From: JAAYJR01 sp964540755
Lineage (GTDB): Bacteria > Bacteroidota > Bacteroidia > Bacteroidales > Prolixibacteraceae
Length of the DNA: 64,000 bases
Assembly: GCA_964540755.1 (NCBI GenBank)
Contig: CAZIOB010000122.1
Span: forward strand, 1 to 64,000
Reading direction: 5' to 3'
Position 1 is the stretch's first letter, and each line of letters begins with the position of its first letter. Positions 26,865-35,527 of this stretch are shown here, in pieces. The translations under genes and the position numbers were made by a program. The notes beneath the pieces are model-generated. The model was not told where the DNA came from, did no database searches, and saw nothing but the letters and a program-made list of their open reading frames with translations.

Positions 26865-27052
26865 AAAACAAAAGTAAAAATAATGTTTTAAATAAAAGGA
26901 AGTAAAAAGATAATAACCTTATTCCGGCCATGACTAACTTTAACTTATTTTAACACCCTGTAATTCAAATATAAACAATTAATTTTTTTAATTTTCTGAA
27001 TGAATAGTCCTGTAAAAATTTTAAGTCTTCTTATATCGGAGAAAAGGGCAAT

Positions 27053-28906
27053 ATGGGAAAGAGATTATTGATACAAATATCACAAGTTTTACTGGTTGTA
27101 ATTTCCCTGGTTTTTAATTTATATGCATTCGGGCAAGGCAGGAAAGATTCCGTTGCCGTATTGAAGGACACTGTAAGTAAATATGATCAGTTTTACGACA
27201 GTCTTGCTTATAAGGCGCAACAAAAAAAAATAACCAGGTTTTTTTACGATTTCCTTATTTCGACTCCGCGTCAGCAAATAGACAAAAAAGCTTTGTCACT
27301 GGAATATTACAGCACAATGGAAGGTAAAATTATCTCTGATATTTATATTACTGCACTGGAAGTTTTTGGCCCTACCTTTGAAGATACTCTGCGCACACCA
27401 AATAGTTTTATAGAAAAGGCAGCAAATGCCGTTCATACAAAGTCTAATTTAAACACTATTAGGAAAATGCTTTTGTTTAAGCGTGGCGATTTTTTGGATC
27501 CCGGATTAATGTATGAAACGGAACGTCTGATACGAAACCTTCCTTATATTCAGGATCTCCGTATTATACTCACACAGGATTCTCTGTACAAAGGGCTGGT
27601 AAAAGTTCACATCATAACAAAAGACCGTTTTTCAATAGGGCTTTCCGGAGCTTTAAACAGTGGCAGTTCAGCAGATATTGAATTATATAATCAAAACATT
27701 TTTGGAGTCGGACATGAAATTTCATTCAGATTTGTCGGGCATTTAAAACGACAGCCATATACAGGGCTGGAAACTTTTTACAATATAAATAACATCAACG
27801 GGAAATTCGTTAATGTCATGGCAGGGTATATGAACACATACAGACAGGAAGGTTTTTCATTCACTATTGATAAACCTTTTATCACTCCTTCCATAAGATG
27901 GGGATACAGTGCCACTGCAATGCGAATGTTCAGGACCGACAGGATATTTGAAGACAATCCACCGGATCATCATATCCCTTTTAATCTTTCTTATTATGCC
28001 GCCTGGGGAGGTCGGAGCTTTCAAATCAATGCTGATCACGGCAATAATTCACAAATGGTATTATCAGGCGGTTTTTTCAGCAGAAAATATTATCAGAGGC
28101 CAATACCCGGTGAAGGAGAAAATCAGTATTTCTCTAATTCCTCATTTTTCCTGGCAGGACTGACTTTCACCCAACGGCGATATATTCAGGACAAACTAGT
28201 TTATAGTTATGGAATTACAGAGGACATTCCCGAAGGTTTTAAAAATGAGATTGTATATGGATATGATTTTAATGAATTCGGGAACAGGCACTATGCACAT
28301 ATCAGTATCTCAAACGGGAACCTGTTAAAAAACAGAAAAGGCTACCTGTATCTCGAGGGTGCCTTTGGAGGTTACTTAAGAGGATCAGATTATGAGCAGG
28401 GCATGATAAAAGGAAACCTTAGTTATATATCACGGCAGATAGAAGCAGGCAGAAAGAGGTTGCGGCTGTTTTTCAGAGCCAATTATATGCTGGGGATTAA
28501 AAGGTTTATGATAGAAAATCTTACCTTTAACCGTGATAATTATATACGCGGATTCTCGAGCGATGAAGCGATAGGAAAACAAAGGCTCAGCCTGGATCTC
28601 GAATATGTACTTTTCTTAAGGCGTGAATTCTACAAATTCAATATGGCAATTTTTGGTTTTACCGATGTAGGCATCATAGGGTCAAACAAAAAACTGATAT
28701 TTTCAGAAAACTATTATAGCGGACTTGGCATCGGGCTCAGGCTTCATAATGAAAACCTTGTATTTAAAACATTCCAGCTGCGCCTTGCTTTTTATCCCTT
28801 CTCTCCTGCTGATATGAGCTTTGTGGGATTTATTGTTCAGGAACAACTGAAAAAAGACTTCTACAGTTTCCAGCCGGTTGCGCCTGAGCCAGTGAGATTC
28901 AGATAA
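27053..28906 (+). CDS. BamA/TamA-like outer-membrane barrel protein
   Basis: A 617-residue exported protein: signal peptide (to about residue 33, ending NLYAFGQ), one or two POTRA-like modules (about 70-185, including ERLIRNLPYIQDLRIILTQ) and a C-terminal beta-barrel of the Omp85 type (about 200-610). Compared with true BamA (five POTRA domains, around 800 residues) it is short, so a TamA-like or surface-antigen role in inserting or exporting outer-membrane proteins is more likely. The gene stands alone after a good ribosome-binding site (GGAGAAAAGGG). Confidence 0.82.
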   Translation: MGKRLLIQISQVLLVVISLVFNLYAFGQGRKDSVAVLKDTVSKYDQFYDSLAYKAQQKKITRFFYDFLISTPRQQIDKKALSLEYYSTMEGKIISDIYITALEVFGPTFEDTLRTPNSFIEKAANAVHTKSNLNTIRKMLLFKRGDFLDPGLMYETERLIRNLPYIQDLRIILTQDSLYKGLVKVHIITKDRFSIGLSGALNSGSSADIELYNQNIFGVGHEISFRFVGHLKRQPYTGLETFYNINNINGKFVNVMAGYMNTYRQEGFSFTIDKPFITPSIRWGYSATAMRMFRTDRIFEDNPPDHHIPFNLSYYAAWGGRSFQINADHGNNSQMVLSGGFFSRKYYQRPIPGEGENQYFSNSSFFLAGLTFTQRRYIQDKLVYSYGITEDIPEGFKNEIVYGYDFNEFGNRHYAHISISNGNLLKNRKGYLYLEGAFGGYLRGSDYEQGMIKGNLSYISRQIEAGRKRLRLFFRANYMLGIKRFMIENLTFNRDNYIRGFSSDEAIGKQRLSLDLEYVLFLRREFYKFNMAIFGFTDVGIIGSNKKLIFSENYYSGLGIGLRLHNENLVFKTFQLRLAFYPFSPADMSFVGFIVQEQLKKDFYSFQPVAPEPVRFR

Positions 28907-28937
28907 AAAATGATTTTGAAAATGACATCCCGCCCTG

Positions 28938-29351
28938 TCACTCTGAATAAAATTCATTTAATGATATAATATCATCAGAACTACAAACAGGGCATAGTAT
29001 ATCTTCCTCAGAATAATTATTGAAACTAGCAAGGCAAGAATTACATTTGTACCAGTCCTTGCCGAAATAAATATCCCCGCCCCTGAAAATTATTCCCCTT
29101 CCTTCTACAAATGCAGTAGCTACCTTATTGCGAGCTTCCTCATATATCCGGGTCAATGTGGGCCTTGAGATATCCATATGCACAGCTGCCTCTTCCTGGG
29201 TAAGATTTTGATAATCAAGCAAACGTATTGCTTCATATTCTTCGAGATGGAGAATAACCTCATTACTTTTCCTTCCCCTCACCCCATATACTGACATTCC
29301 TTTAATAACCGGAGGTACCTGAATTCTTCTGTTTCTTTTTTTTCTGGGCAT
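28938..29351 (-). CDS. DUF134 family DNA-binding protein with C-terminal zinc ribbon
   Basis: 137 residues. The DUF134 part (about 1-100) contains a sigma-70 region 4-like helix-turn-helix (LTQEEAAVHMDISRPTLTRI) after a basic start. The C-terminus adds two Cys-x2-Cys pairs (CNSC, CPVC), probably a zinc ribbon or redox-sensitive metal site. Members are often placed near iron-molybdenum cofactor-like or iron-sulfur genes, but here the neighbour is aroC, which ends... upstream one base away, so the two are likely co-transcribed. Targets unknown. Confidence 0.85.
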   Translation of the reverse strand: MPRKKRNRRIQVPPVIKGMSVYGVRGRKSNEVILHLEEYEAIRLLDYQNLTQEEAAVHMDISRPTLTRIYEEARNKVATAFVEGRGIIFRGGDIYFGKDWYKCNSCLASFNNYSEEDILCPVCSSDDIISLNEFYSE

Positions 29352-29352
29352 A

Positions 29353-30426
29353 TTAAATTAAATTAAGTTTACTCAATAAAAAATGGTCAATCAACACCAG
29401 TGATGCCATAGCTTCAACTATAGGCACTGCACGTGGCAGCACGCAAGGATCATGCCTGCCACCGGGATTTATTGTCACTTCCCGGTTTTCAGCATCAATT
29501 GTACGTTGTTCTTTCAGTAAGGTTGCCACCGGCTTGAATGCGACATTGAAATATATATCTTCTCCGTTTGAGATGCCTCCCTGAATACCCCCCGAATAAT
29601 TTGTACTGGTGCGGACCCCATCTTTTGTGCTTATAAAAATATCATTATGTTCAGATCCGCTTAGCCGGGTTCCGGTAAAACCGGATCCGTATTCAAATCC
29701 CTTTACAGCATTGATTCCAAGCATTGCAAAACCAAGGTCTGCATGAAGTTTGTTAAAAACCGGCTCTCCCCAACCGGCGGGAACACCTTGTGCAACACAT
29801 GTTATAATACCTCCGACGGTATCTCCCTCCTTTCCGGCTTTTTCAACACGCTCTATCATCTTTTCAGCTGTTTCAGGATCAGGGCATCGGACTATTGTAT
29901 CTTCAGTGCGTGATAAATCCAGATCTTTATAGAATTTATCCAGCTCTACTTCCCCGACCCGTGACACAAAAGCCTGCACAATAACTCCCTCTGCCGCCAA
30001 TATCTGTTTTGCTATAGCTCCTGCCACAACACGGGAGATAGTCTCACGGGCAGAAGACCTGCCTCCGCCACGATAGTCGCGAATACCATATTTTTTCTGA
30101 TACGTATAATCTGCGTGGGATGGCCTGAAAACATCTTTCAGATCATTGTAATCTGCCGATTTCTGATCTTTGTTCCATACAATAAATGATATCGGTGTAC
30201 CCGTAGTCTTTCTCTCAAAAATACCGGACAAAAACTCAACAGAATCAGCTTCACGACGTTGGGTTGTAATTCTGGATTGCCCCGGCTTCCGGCGATCCAG
30301 TTCTTTTTGTATAAGCTCGTGATCAAGCTCAATATTTGCCGGACAACCATCTATTATCCCGCCAATACCCCTGCCGTGAGATTCGCCAAAGGTGGTTAAC
30401 CTGAATATCTTACCAAATGTATTCAC
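29353..30426 (-). CDS. aroC: chorismate synthase AroC
   Basis: Last step of the shikimate pathway: FMN-dependent conversion of 5-enolpyruvylshikimate 3-phosphate to chorismate. The 357-residue protein shows the family signatures GESHGRGIGGIIDGCPA at the start, the RGGGRSSARET segment in the middle and GGRHDPCVLPRAVP near the end. Length is normal. It is upstream of the DUF134 gene with a single base between them. No other aromatic amino-acid genes are in the window. Confidence 0.97.
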   Translation of the reverse strand: MNTFGKIFRLTTFGESHGRGIGGIIDGCPANIELDHELIQKELDRRKPGQSRITTQRREADSVEFLSGIFERKTTGTPISFIVWNKDQKSADYNDLKDVFRPSHADYTYQKKYGIRDYRGGGRSSARETISRVVAGAIAKQILAAEGVIVQAFVSRVGEVELDKFYKDLDLSRTEDTIVRCPDPETAEKMIERVEKAGKEGDTVGGIITCVAQGVPAGWGEPVFNKLHADLGFAMLGINAVKGFEYGSGFTGTRLSGSEHNDIFISTKDGVRTSTNYSGGIQGGISNGEDIYFNVAFKPVATLLKEQRTIDAENREVTINPGGRHDPCVLPRAVPIVEAMASLVLIDHFLLSKLNLI

Positions 30427-30496
30427 CTTATTATCAACTATCCATTTCCTGTAAATGGAATTTTGATGATAAAGATAAACAAAAACATCTCAATAA

Positions 30497-31024
30497 TCAA
30501 CAGCCACAACTACAATCACCGCAGCCACCCTCACCGCAACCCTGATTCAGCACTGCTGCCAGTTCTTCATCAGAGGGCTTCCTGACCTCCAGGACTTTCC
30601 CGGTAAAATGAAGATCTTCACCGGCAAGAGGGTGGTTAAAATCCATTTTTACATTATCATCATATACCTCGAGAACCTTACCATTAAGATGCTGCCCGTT
30701 TGTGCTCATCATTGGAACAGTATTTCCCGGAGCAATAAGTTTATCATCAAATTTTCCGTCTGTCATAAAAATATGTTTCGGCAATTCGACAATAGCTTCA
30801 TTGTTAACCTCACCATAGGCTTCACTGCTGGATAAAGATATTTTAAAAGCATCACCCTGTTTCAAACCTGCAAGATGCGTTTCAAACTTAGGGAGCATAA
30901 TGCCTGCTCCGTAAATGAATTTTAAGGGATTTTCTGCTGTGGCCCGTTCAATAACATCACCGCTCTCATCTACCCTTAAATCATATGTCAATGTTACCAT
31001 TGAATGTTTTGATATTTCCTTCAT
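30497..31024 (-). CDS. slyD: FKBP-type peptidyl-prolyl isomerase, SlyD-like
   Basis: A 175-residue cytoplasmic isomerase and chaperone. The FKBP core (about 1-70 and 125-155) is split by an insert-in-flap domain (about 75-125), the SlyD pattern. It ends in a Cys-rich tail (GCGEGGCGDCSCGC) likely to bind nickel or zinc, analogous to the His/Cys-rich tail of E. coli SlyD that feeds hydrogenase maturation. The gene sits alone with 70 bases to aroC downstream and 94 bases to the DUF4465 gene upstream. Confidence 0.9.
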   Translation of the reverse strand: MKEISKHSMVTLTYDLRVDESGDVIERATAENPLKFIYGAGIMLPKFETHLAGLKQGDAFKISLSSSEAYGEVNNEAIVELPKHIFMTDGKFDDKLIAPGNTVPMMSTNGQHLNGKVLEVYDDNVKMDFNHPLAGEDLHFTGKVLEVRKPSDEELAAVLNQGCGEGGCGDCSCGC

Positions 31025-31118
31025 AATTATATTTTTTATTATACTGCAAATAAAATGTTTTTATATTTCAGGACAAAATCCTTCACTATACCTTTAAACA
31101 ATCATAACAAAAAAAAGA

Positions 31119-32087
31119 TCAATTCTTTATAACCTTTGTACTAAAATATTCCGTTCCTCTTTTCACATTTATAAAATATATTCCGGCCGGGTGGTTTTCA
31201 AGGACAGAAATCCTGATCTCCTGCTGGTGGCCAATAGTTTTCTGAAAGATGATTTGCCCTGACTGATCAGCTATAAACAATTCCTGGGATCCCCCGGGCA
31301 ATTTTACAAAAAAGTTATTCTTAACAGGATTCGGGTAAACTTCTATCTTATTTCTTTTTCTGCTGACTGCAGATGACAGGGGGTAATCAGCAAGGCAGGT
31401 GAAATTATCCATACAAAAATAGGCAGGTGTATTCATACCCCAGTCACCTGTATCAGTTGATTCCAGGCGAAAATTAAGCCCTGTTACTATGCCGAGCGTA
31501 TCCAGGTCAATCCATTGCCATGTATTGACTATATAATCACTGTCTCGATTTTCAGACCTGAAATCAGCAAGAAAAAATTCTATTTCCATGGTTTCATTCT
31601 CATAAATATCCTTTCCTGAAATGATAAGTTTAAAATAATCCTCATCGGTTCCGTCTATTCCCCCGAATTTTTTTGAAAAATCATCCCCGTTGAGCATCGA
31701 TAAATAAGGATAAGTCGCATTTGTAATATTAAATCCTTTTAACTTTTTTGGATTTTCGAATTCCATTTTTAGCACGCCTGAAACATATACAACAGCATAA
31801 TTTTCCGAACTGTCCACACCGGAAGCAGTTATGGCACTATACTGGTTTTCATAACCCGGCGTAACGGAATCTCTCATGTTTGAAACTGAAAACCCGCTCC
31901 AGCTCCCCCATTCACTGTTGTAATCATTTGGGAACCAGAATTCATCACTGTAAAAACCACCTGATCCGTCGGAACCGTTCCACCATGAATCCGGCGGCAG
32001 ATCAAAATCATCAAAAGTGGCAACATTTTGTGCATTCAAAGAGAAAAGAAGAGCTAACAGGCCTGCTAACAAGTAAAATTTTTTCAT
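31119..32087 (-). CDS. DUF4465 protein with T9SS sorting domain, probable B12-binding surface protein
   Basis: I take the ATG at 32087 (MKKFYLLAGLLALLFSLNAQ, a signal peptide), giving 322 residues; an in-frame start at 32165 would destroy the signal. The DUF4465 domain spans about residues 25-225, with the DDFDLPPDSWWNGSDGSGG opening typical of the family. The C-terminus is a type A T9SS sorting domain (YPNPVKNNFFVKL to the end). A cobalamin riboswitch lies directly upstream. In gut Bacteroides, DUF4465 surface lipoproteins (BtuH) bind vitamin B12, so this protein probably captures cobalamin but reaches the surface by T9SS instead of as a lipoprotein. Confidence 0.85.
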   Translation of the reverse strand: MKKFYLLAGLLALLFSLNAQNVATFDDFDLPPDSWWNGSDGSGGFYSDEFWFPNDYNSEWGSWSGFSVSNMRDSVTPGYENQYSAITASGVDSSENYAVVYVSGVLKMEFENPKKLKGFNITNATYPYLSMLNGDDFSKKFGGIDGTDEDYFKLIISGKDIYENETMEIEFFLADFRSENRDSDYIVNTWQWIDLDTLGIVTGLNFRLESTDTGDWGMNTPAYFCMDNFTCLADYPLSSAVSRKRNKIEVYPNPVKNNFFVKLPGGSQELFIADQSGQIIFQKTIGHQQEIRISVLENHPAGIYFINVKRGTEYFSTKVIKN

Positions 32088-32163
32088 TGTAAAATTTTTT
32101 GTGGTTAAACAATTCATTTTACAATACCAGTAACTATGGGAAAAATATAAGGTAAATAACCTC

Positions 32164-32185
32164 AAGCTTTTAATCCCGAAAGCTT
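32164..32185 (-). promoter_or_regulatory. hairpin just downstream of the first cobalamin riboswitch
   Basis: On the minus strand AAGCTTT, loop CGGGATTA, AAAGCTT: a perfect 7-bp stem about 20 bases after the riboswitch and 77 bases before the start codon. No U-tract follows, so it is not a plain terminator. The second riboswitch in this window is followed by nearly the same hairpin (60159-60176). Confidence 0.5.
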
Positions 32186-32199
32186 ACGATATTGTCAGT

Positions 32200-32360
32200 T
32201 TTGAAACGGCAGGTCTTCTGGCTTTCCCCAATTGAAGCGGCCTTCCCGTCCGTTAAACGTATATTAACGTAACAGTGGCTGAAGATGCTGTCAACATGAA
32301 AGGATCACAGCTGCGGGTACAGCTCCGGCTTTTCACCGGATTCCCATTAGTACATCATTT
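32200..32360 (-). ncRNA. cobalamin riboswitch upstream of the DUF4465 gene
   Basis: Read on the minus strand, the element shows the B12 aptamer landmarks in order: GGGAATCCGGTGAAAAGCC near 32345, CCGGAGCTGTACCCGCA, GCCACTG, and finally AGCCAGAAGACCTGCC at about 32223-32208. This matches the consensus in which GCCAG-AGACCTGCC closes the B12 box. It would lower expression of the DUF4465 gene when cobalamin is plentiful. Confidence 0.93.
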
Positions 32361-32399
32361 GCAGAACATACTGAATCTCAATAGAGAACCATTTCAATG

Positions 32400-32433
32400 C
32401 AAATATAAGCATTTTATTTAAGGTAATAATAAA
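32400..32433 (-). promoter_or_regulatory. candidate promoter of the DUF4465 transcript
   Basis: On the minus strand TTTA (32433-32430), 22 bases, then TATATTTG (32407-32400), an exact TAnnTTTG. Start would fall near 32393, just before the riboswitch, which supports the call. Confidence 0.45.
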
Positions 32434-32436
32434 ATA

Positions 32437-32469
32437 AGTTGCTTTCAATATTGAAAATTAGTATTTTTA
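32437..32469 (+). promoter_or_regulatory. candidate promoter of the T6SS + strand unit
   Basis: GTTG (32437-32440), 21 bases, then TATTTTTA (32462-32469); each box has one mismatch. It overlaps the divergent promoter region of the DUF4465 gene and lies 51 bases before the tssH start. Weak. Confidence 0.25.
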
Positions 32470-32520
32470 ATAATTGAAAAACCTATGAAGGGCTAACAAA
32501 GTAAAAGATACTAAATTATT

Positions 32521-34977
32521 ATGAATTATACAGAAAGTTTAAAACATGCCATTAATGTAGCACAATCCCTTGCCAAAGAATATTCAAATGCTGAATTTTC
32601 GCCGGCCCATTTATTGAAAGGTTTACTGCACAAAGAAACCGGGCTTACTGAATTATTGATGGGCCTGGAACAGGATATTTACTACCTTGAAGAATGGGCA
32701 GATGTACGTATTGAGTCTTGTCCCAAATCAGGTAATATTCCTGAAAATCCGCCGGGTGACAGTAATGTTCAGGCTGTTTTCAGGGAAGCAGAAAATATAA
32801 GGCTAAAACTTTCAAGAGACGAAACAGGCCCGGATTGTGTACTGGCCGCTTTAAGCACACCGGGAGTCGGATTCAGCTATGAACAGCTGAAGACATTTAC
32901 TATCTCACAAAAACAGATAATTGATCATCTTCTTGAAAGTAGTGAACTTGAAAATATTGTAGGTTCAGGAAAAACTGAAAAAAGTACTCAAAAACAAAAG
33001 CCATCACAAAATGCACTTCTGAAATATTGCACAGATAAAAGCGAAGAGGCCAGACAGGGAATGCTTGATCCCGTAGTAAGCCGCGATAATGTAATAAGGG
33101 AAATAACTGAAATACTTGGCAGGAGAAATAAAGCCAATGTACTGATAATAGGAGATGCAGGAGTCGGAAAGACTGCACTTGTAAACGGGTTCACCCAAAA
33201 CATAATAGATCAGAAGGTACCTGCAGGATTAATGGAAGCTGTTATTTTTGAACTTAACTATGGTGCCCTGATAGCAGGAGCTTCTTATAAAGGAGAGGTG
33301 GAAGACAGGCTGAGGAATATAATTTCAGAAATCCGACAATTTGAAAAAGCTGTTCTTTTTATTGATGATATTCATATGTTGCTCGATAAACAGGGAGGAA
33401 CGGCGGGTGCAGCAAACCTGCTGAAGCCCGAACTTGCCAAAGGGAATATTACTGTTATCGGCACAACATCTATTGATAATTATACAAAATTTATTGAAAC
33501 TGATGAGGCTTTTAACAGGCAGTTTGAACTGGTAAAAATTGAAGAACCCGATGAACAGACGGCAACGAGGATGTTAAATGAGATCATTCCTAAGTATGAA
33601 GAACATCACAAACTTAAAGCAGGGGAGGAAGTGATATCCGAAGCTATTCGACTGGCAAAAAGATATTTAAAAGAAAGATCCCTCCCGGAATCAGCTATTG
33701 ATCTTATAGACCATACCATGGCGGGGGTCAGACTGATGGCTGATATTTCACCAACAAAGATTGAAAAGCTCAGAAATGAACTTGAGCAGTTCAGCAATGA
33801 TAAAGAGGCTCATTTTGCAGAGCTTCAGTCGTTCACAAATGACTTGAAAAATCAGATATCACCAATTCTTTTTTCAAAGGTAGAGGAAGAAGATAACGGA
33901 ATTGTTTTAAACTCAGGCAGTGATTTATATGAACACTGCAAAAAGGTGCTGGAAAAACTGGAAACAATAGCAAAAGAAAAAGTTGATTCCTTAACGAAAT
34001 CAGACATCGGTGCAATTGTATCGGGGAGAACAGGCATTCCCATGGGAAAGATCCAGTCGAAAGAACGGGAAAGGCTTATGAATACCGAAGATCACCTCAA
34101 AAAAAGGGTGGTCGGACAAGACCATGCATTAAAAAGCATTGCCGAAGCTATTCTTGAATCACGATCCGGCCTCAATAAACCAGGACAACCAATAGGTTCT
34201 TTTTTCTTTCTCGGGCCAACAGGTACAGGAAAAACAGAGCTTGCGAAATCTTTGGCGGAATTTCTTTTTCAGGATGAATCATTTATCATCAGATTTGATA
34301 TGTCAGAATTTAAGGAAGAACATTCCGCCGCACTTCTTTATGGCGCTCCTCCCGGATATGTGGGGTATGAGGAAGGCGGCCTGCTGGTAAATAAAATAAG
34401 ACAAAAACCATACTCCATTGTCTTATTTGATGAAATTGAAAAAGCACATTCTTCCGTTTTCGACATCTTTCTGCAAATACTTGACGAAGGTAAACTTCAT
34501 GACCGCCTCGGCAAAGAAGGTGATTTCTCCAATGCACTGATACTTTTCACATCTAATATAGGAAGTGAGTATATCGTAGAATCTTTTAACAAAGGTGAAA
34601 TTCCTGCTTCTGACAGCCTGATGGAAATAATGAGCAATTATTTCCGTCCGGAATTTCTGGCAAGATTAACAGAGATTGTTCCCTTTGCACCTATCAGCAA
34701 AGAAAACGTAGTTAAAATCTTTGATATTCACCTTAAAAGTATGCTGAAAATTTTGGAAGATAAAGGAATTAAACTTGAAATTGAAGATGTTGCAAAGGAA
34801 AAACTAGCCCTGTCAGGTTATACTCCTAAATACGGGGCACGGCCTATCGTCGGAGTTATACGCAATCAACTCAGGCGGCCATTGTCACGCATGATAATAG
34901 CTGACAAAATAAAGAGAGGTTCGGAGGTTAGACTCATTATGGATGAAAATGACAAGGTTATCTGGAATATTAAATGA
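32521..34977 (+). CDS. tssH: T6SS AAA+ ATPase TssH (ClpV)
   Basis: Recycles the contracted T6SS sheath. The 818 residues contain an N-terminal Clp_N domain (about 1-150), a first AAA+ module with Walker A GDAGVGKT (about 213), a short linker (about 410-470, shorter than the ClpB M-domain) and a second AAA+ module with Walker A GPTGTGKTE and Walker B IVLFDEIEKAH, then a D2-small domain. In the first module the Walker B reads LFIDDIHML, with Asp283 where most ClpB/ClpV have the catalytic Glu. It is the first gene of the + T6SS unit, directly before tssB, which supports ClpV over ClpB. Confidence 0.9.
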   Translation: MNYTESLKHAINVAQSLAKEYSNAEFSPAHLLKGLLHKETGLTELLMGLEQDIYYLEEWADVRIESCPKSGNIPENPPGDSNVQAVFREAENIRLKLSRDETGPDCVLAALSTPGVGFSYEQLKTFTISQKQIIDHLLESSELENIVGSGKTEKSTQKQKPSQNALLKYCTDKSEEARQGMLDPVVSRDNVIREITEILGRRNKANVLIIGDAGVGKTALVNGFTQNIIDQKVPAGLMEAVIFELNYGALIAGASYKGEVEDRLRNIISEIRQFEKAVLFIDDIHMLLDKQGGTAGAANLLKPELAKGNITVIGTTSIDNYTKFIETDEAFNRQFELVKIEEPDEQTATRMLNEIIPKYEEHHKLKAGEEVISEAIRLAKRYLKERSLPESAIDLIDHTMAGVRLMADISPTKIEKLRNELEQFSNDKEAHFAELQSFTNDLKNQISPILFSKVEEEDNGIVLNSGSDLYEHCKKVLEKLETIAKEKVDSLTKSDIGAIVSGRTGIPMGKIQSKERERLMNTEDHLKKRVVGQDHALKSIAEAILESRSGLNKPGQPIGSFFFLGPTGTGKTELAKSLAEFLFQDESFIIRFDMSEFKEEHSAALLYGAPPGYVGYEEGGLLVNKIRQKPYSIVLFDEIEKAHSSVFDIFLQILDEGKLHDRLGKEGDFSNALILFTSNIGSEYIVESFNKGEIPASDSLMEIMSNYFRPEFLARLTEIVPFAPISKENVVKIFDIHLKSMLKILEDKGIKLEIEDVAKEKLALSGYTPKYGARPIVGVIRNQLRRPLSRMIIADKIKRGSEVRLIMDENDKVIWNIK

Positions 34978-35023
34978 TTTATTAAAGAAAATAAAACGAA
35001 TTATTAACGCAAAAACAAATGAT

Positions 35024-35467
35024 ATGCAAATGTATGGAATTGGCGGGACGGAAGTCCGGGGCGATGCTAACGAGGCCATCAGCGAAATTGCCCAAAACCG
35101 AACTTTAATGGTGGAAAAATTTACGGCCGATGCACCCTTCAAACCTGAAATCGTTGAAGGGCTGACATCAATTGACGATGTTTTTAATCACTTTTCTCCT
35201 TCTGTGGATGTCGAGTTCGAAGATTCAGAAGGAAGAAGTAAAGAAGAAACCCTTACTTTTAAGAATCTCGCTGACTTCGGCGTTGGCGGCATTACCGCTC
35301 AAAGCGAGTTTTTAAAAGACCTAACCAATCAGAAAGAACAGCTGCTAAAAATAATTAAGCAGCTGATGAGCAACAAATTACTACGCAAGGCGCTTGAAAC
35401 CGGGGAAACAAAAGAGGCAATGCTTAACACAATATATGCATTAATAAGAGAAATTGAAGAATCATGA
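35024..35467 (+). CDS. tssB: T6SS sheath small subunit TssB
   Basis: Small subunit of the contractile sheath. The ATG at 35024 (MQMYGIGG) gives 147 residues and leaves 46 bases after tssH; a longer frame from 34943 would overlap tssH and adds a basic stretch unlike the family. The conserved TssB core is clear: ADAPFKPEIVEGLTSIDDVF and the LTFKNLADFG segment, followed by a C-terminal helical part that contacts TssC. Always paired with tssC, as here. Confidence 0.9.
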   Translation: MQMYGIGGTEVRGDANEAISEIAQNRTLMVEKFTADAPFKPEIVEGLTSIDDVFNHFSPSVDVEFEDSEGRSKEETLTFKNLADFGVGGITAQSEFLKDLTNQKEQLLKIIKQLMSNKLLRKALETGETKEAMLNTIYALIREIEES

Positions 35468-35527
35468 AGTCCCCTGAGAGATTTAATCACTCTAATCAAT
35501 ATTAAATAATAAATAATAAATTGTAAG

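Noticed and set aside
26869..26876. TACTTTTG on the minus strand as promoter of the TonB-like gene
   Set aside because: It is 5 bases from the start codon, which would make a leaderless or truncated message, and no -33 box is present.
32521..34977. Reading tssH as the heat-shock disaggregase ClpB
   Set aside because: The middle region is too short for a ClpB M-domain and the gene is directly joined to tssB-tssC.
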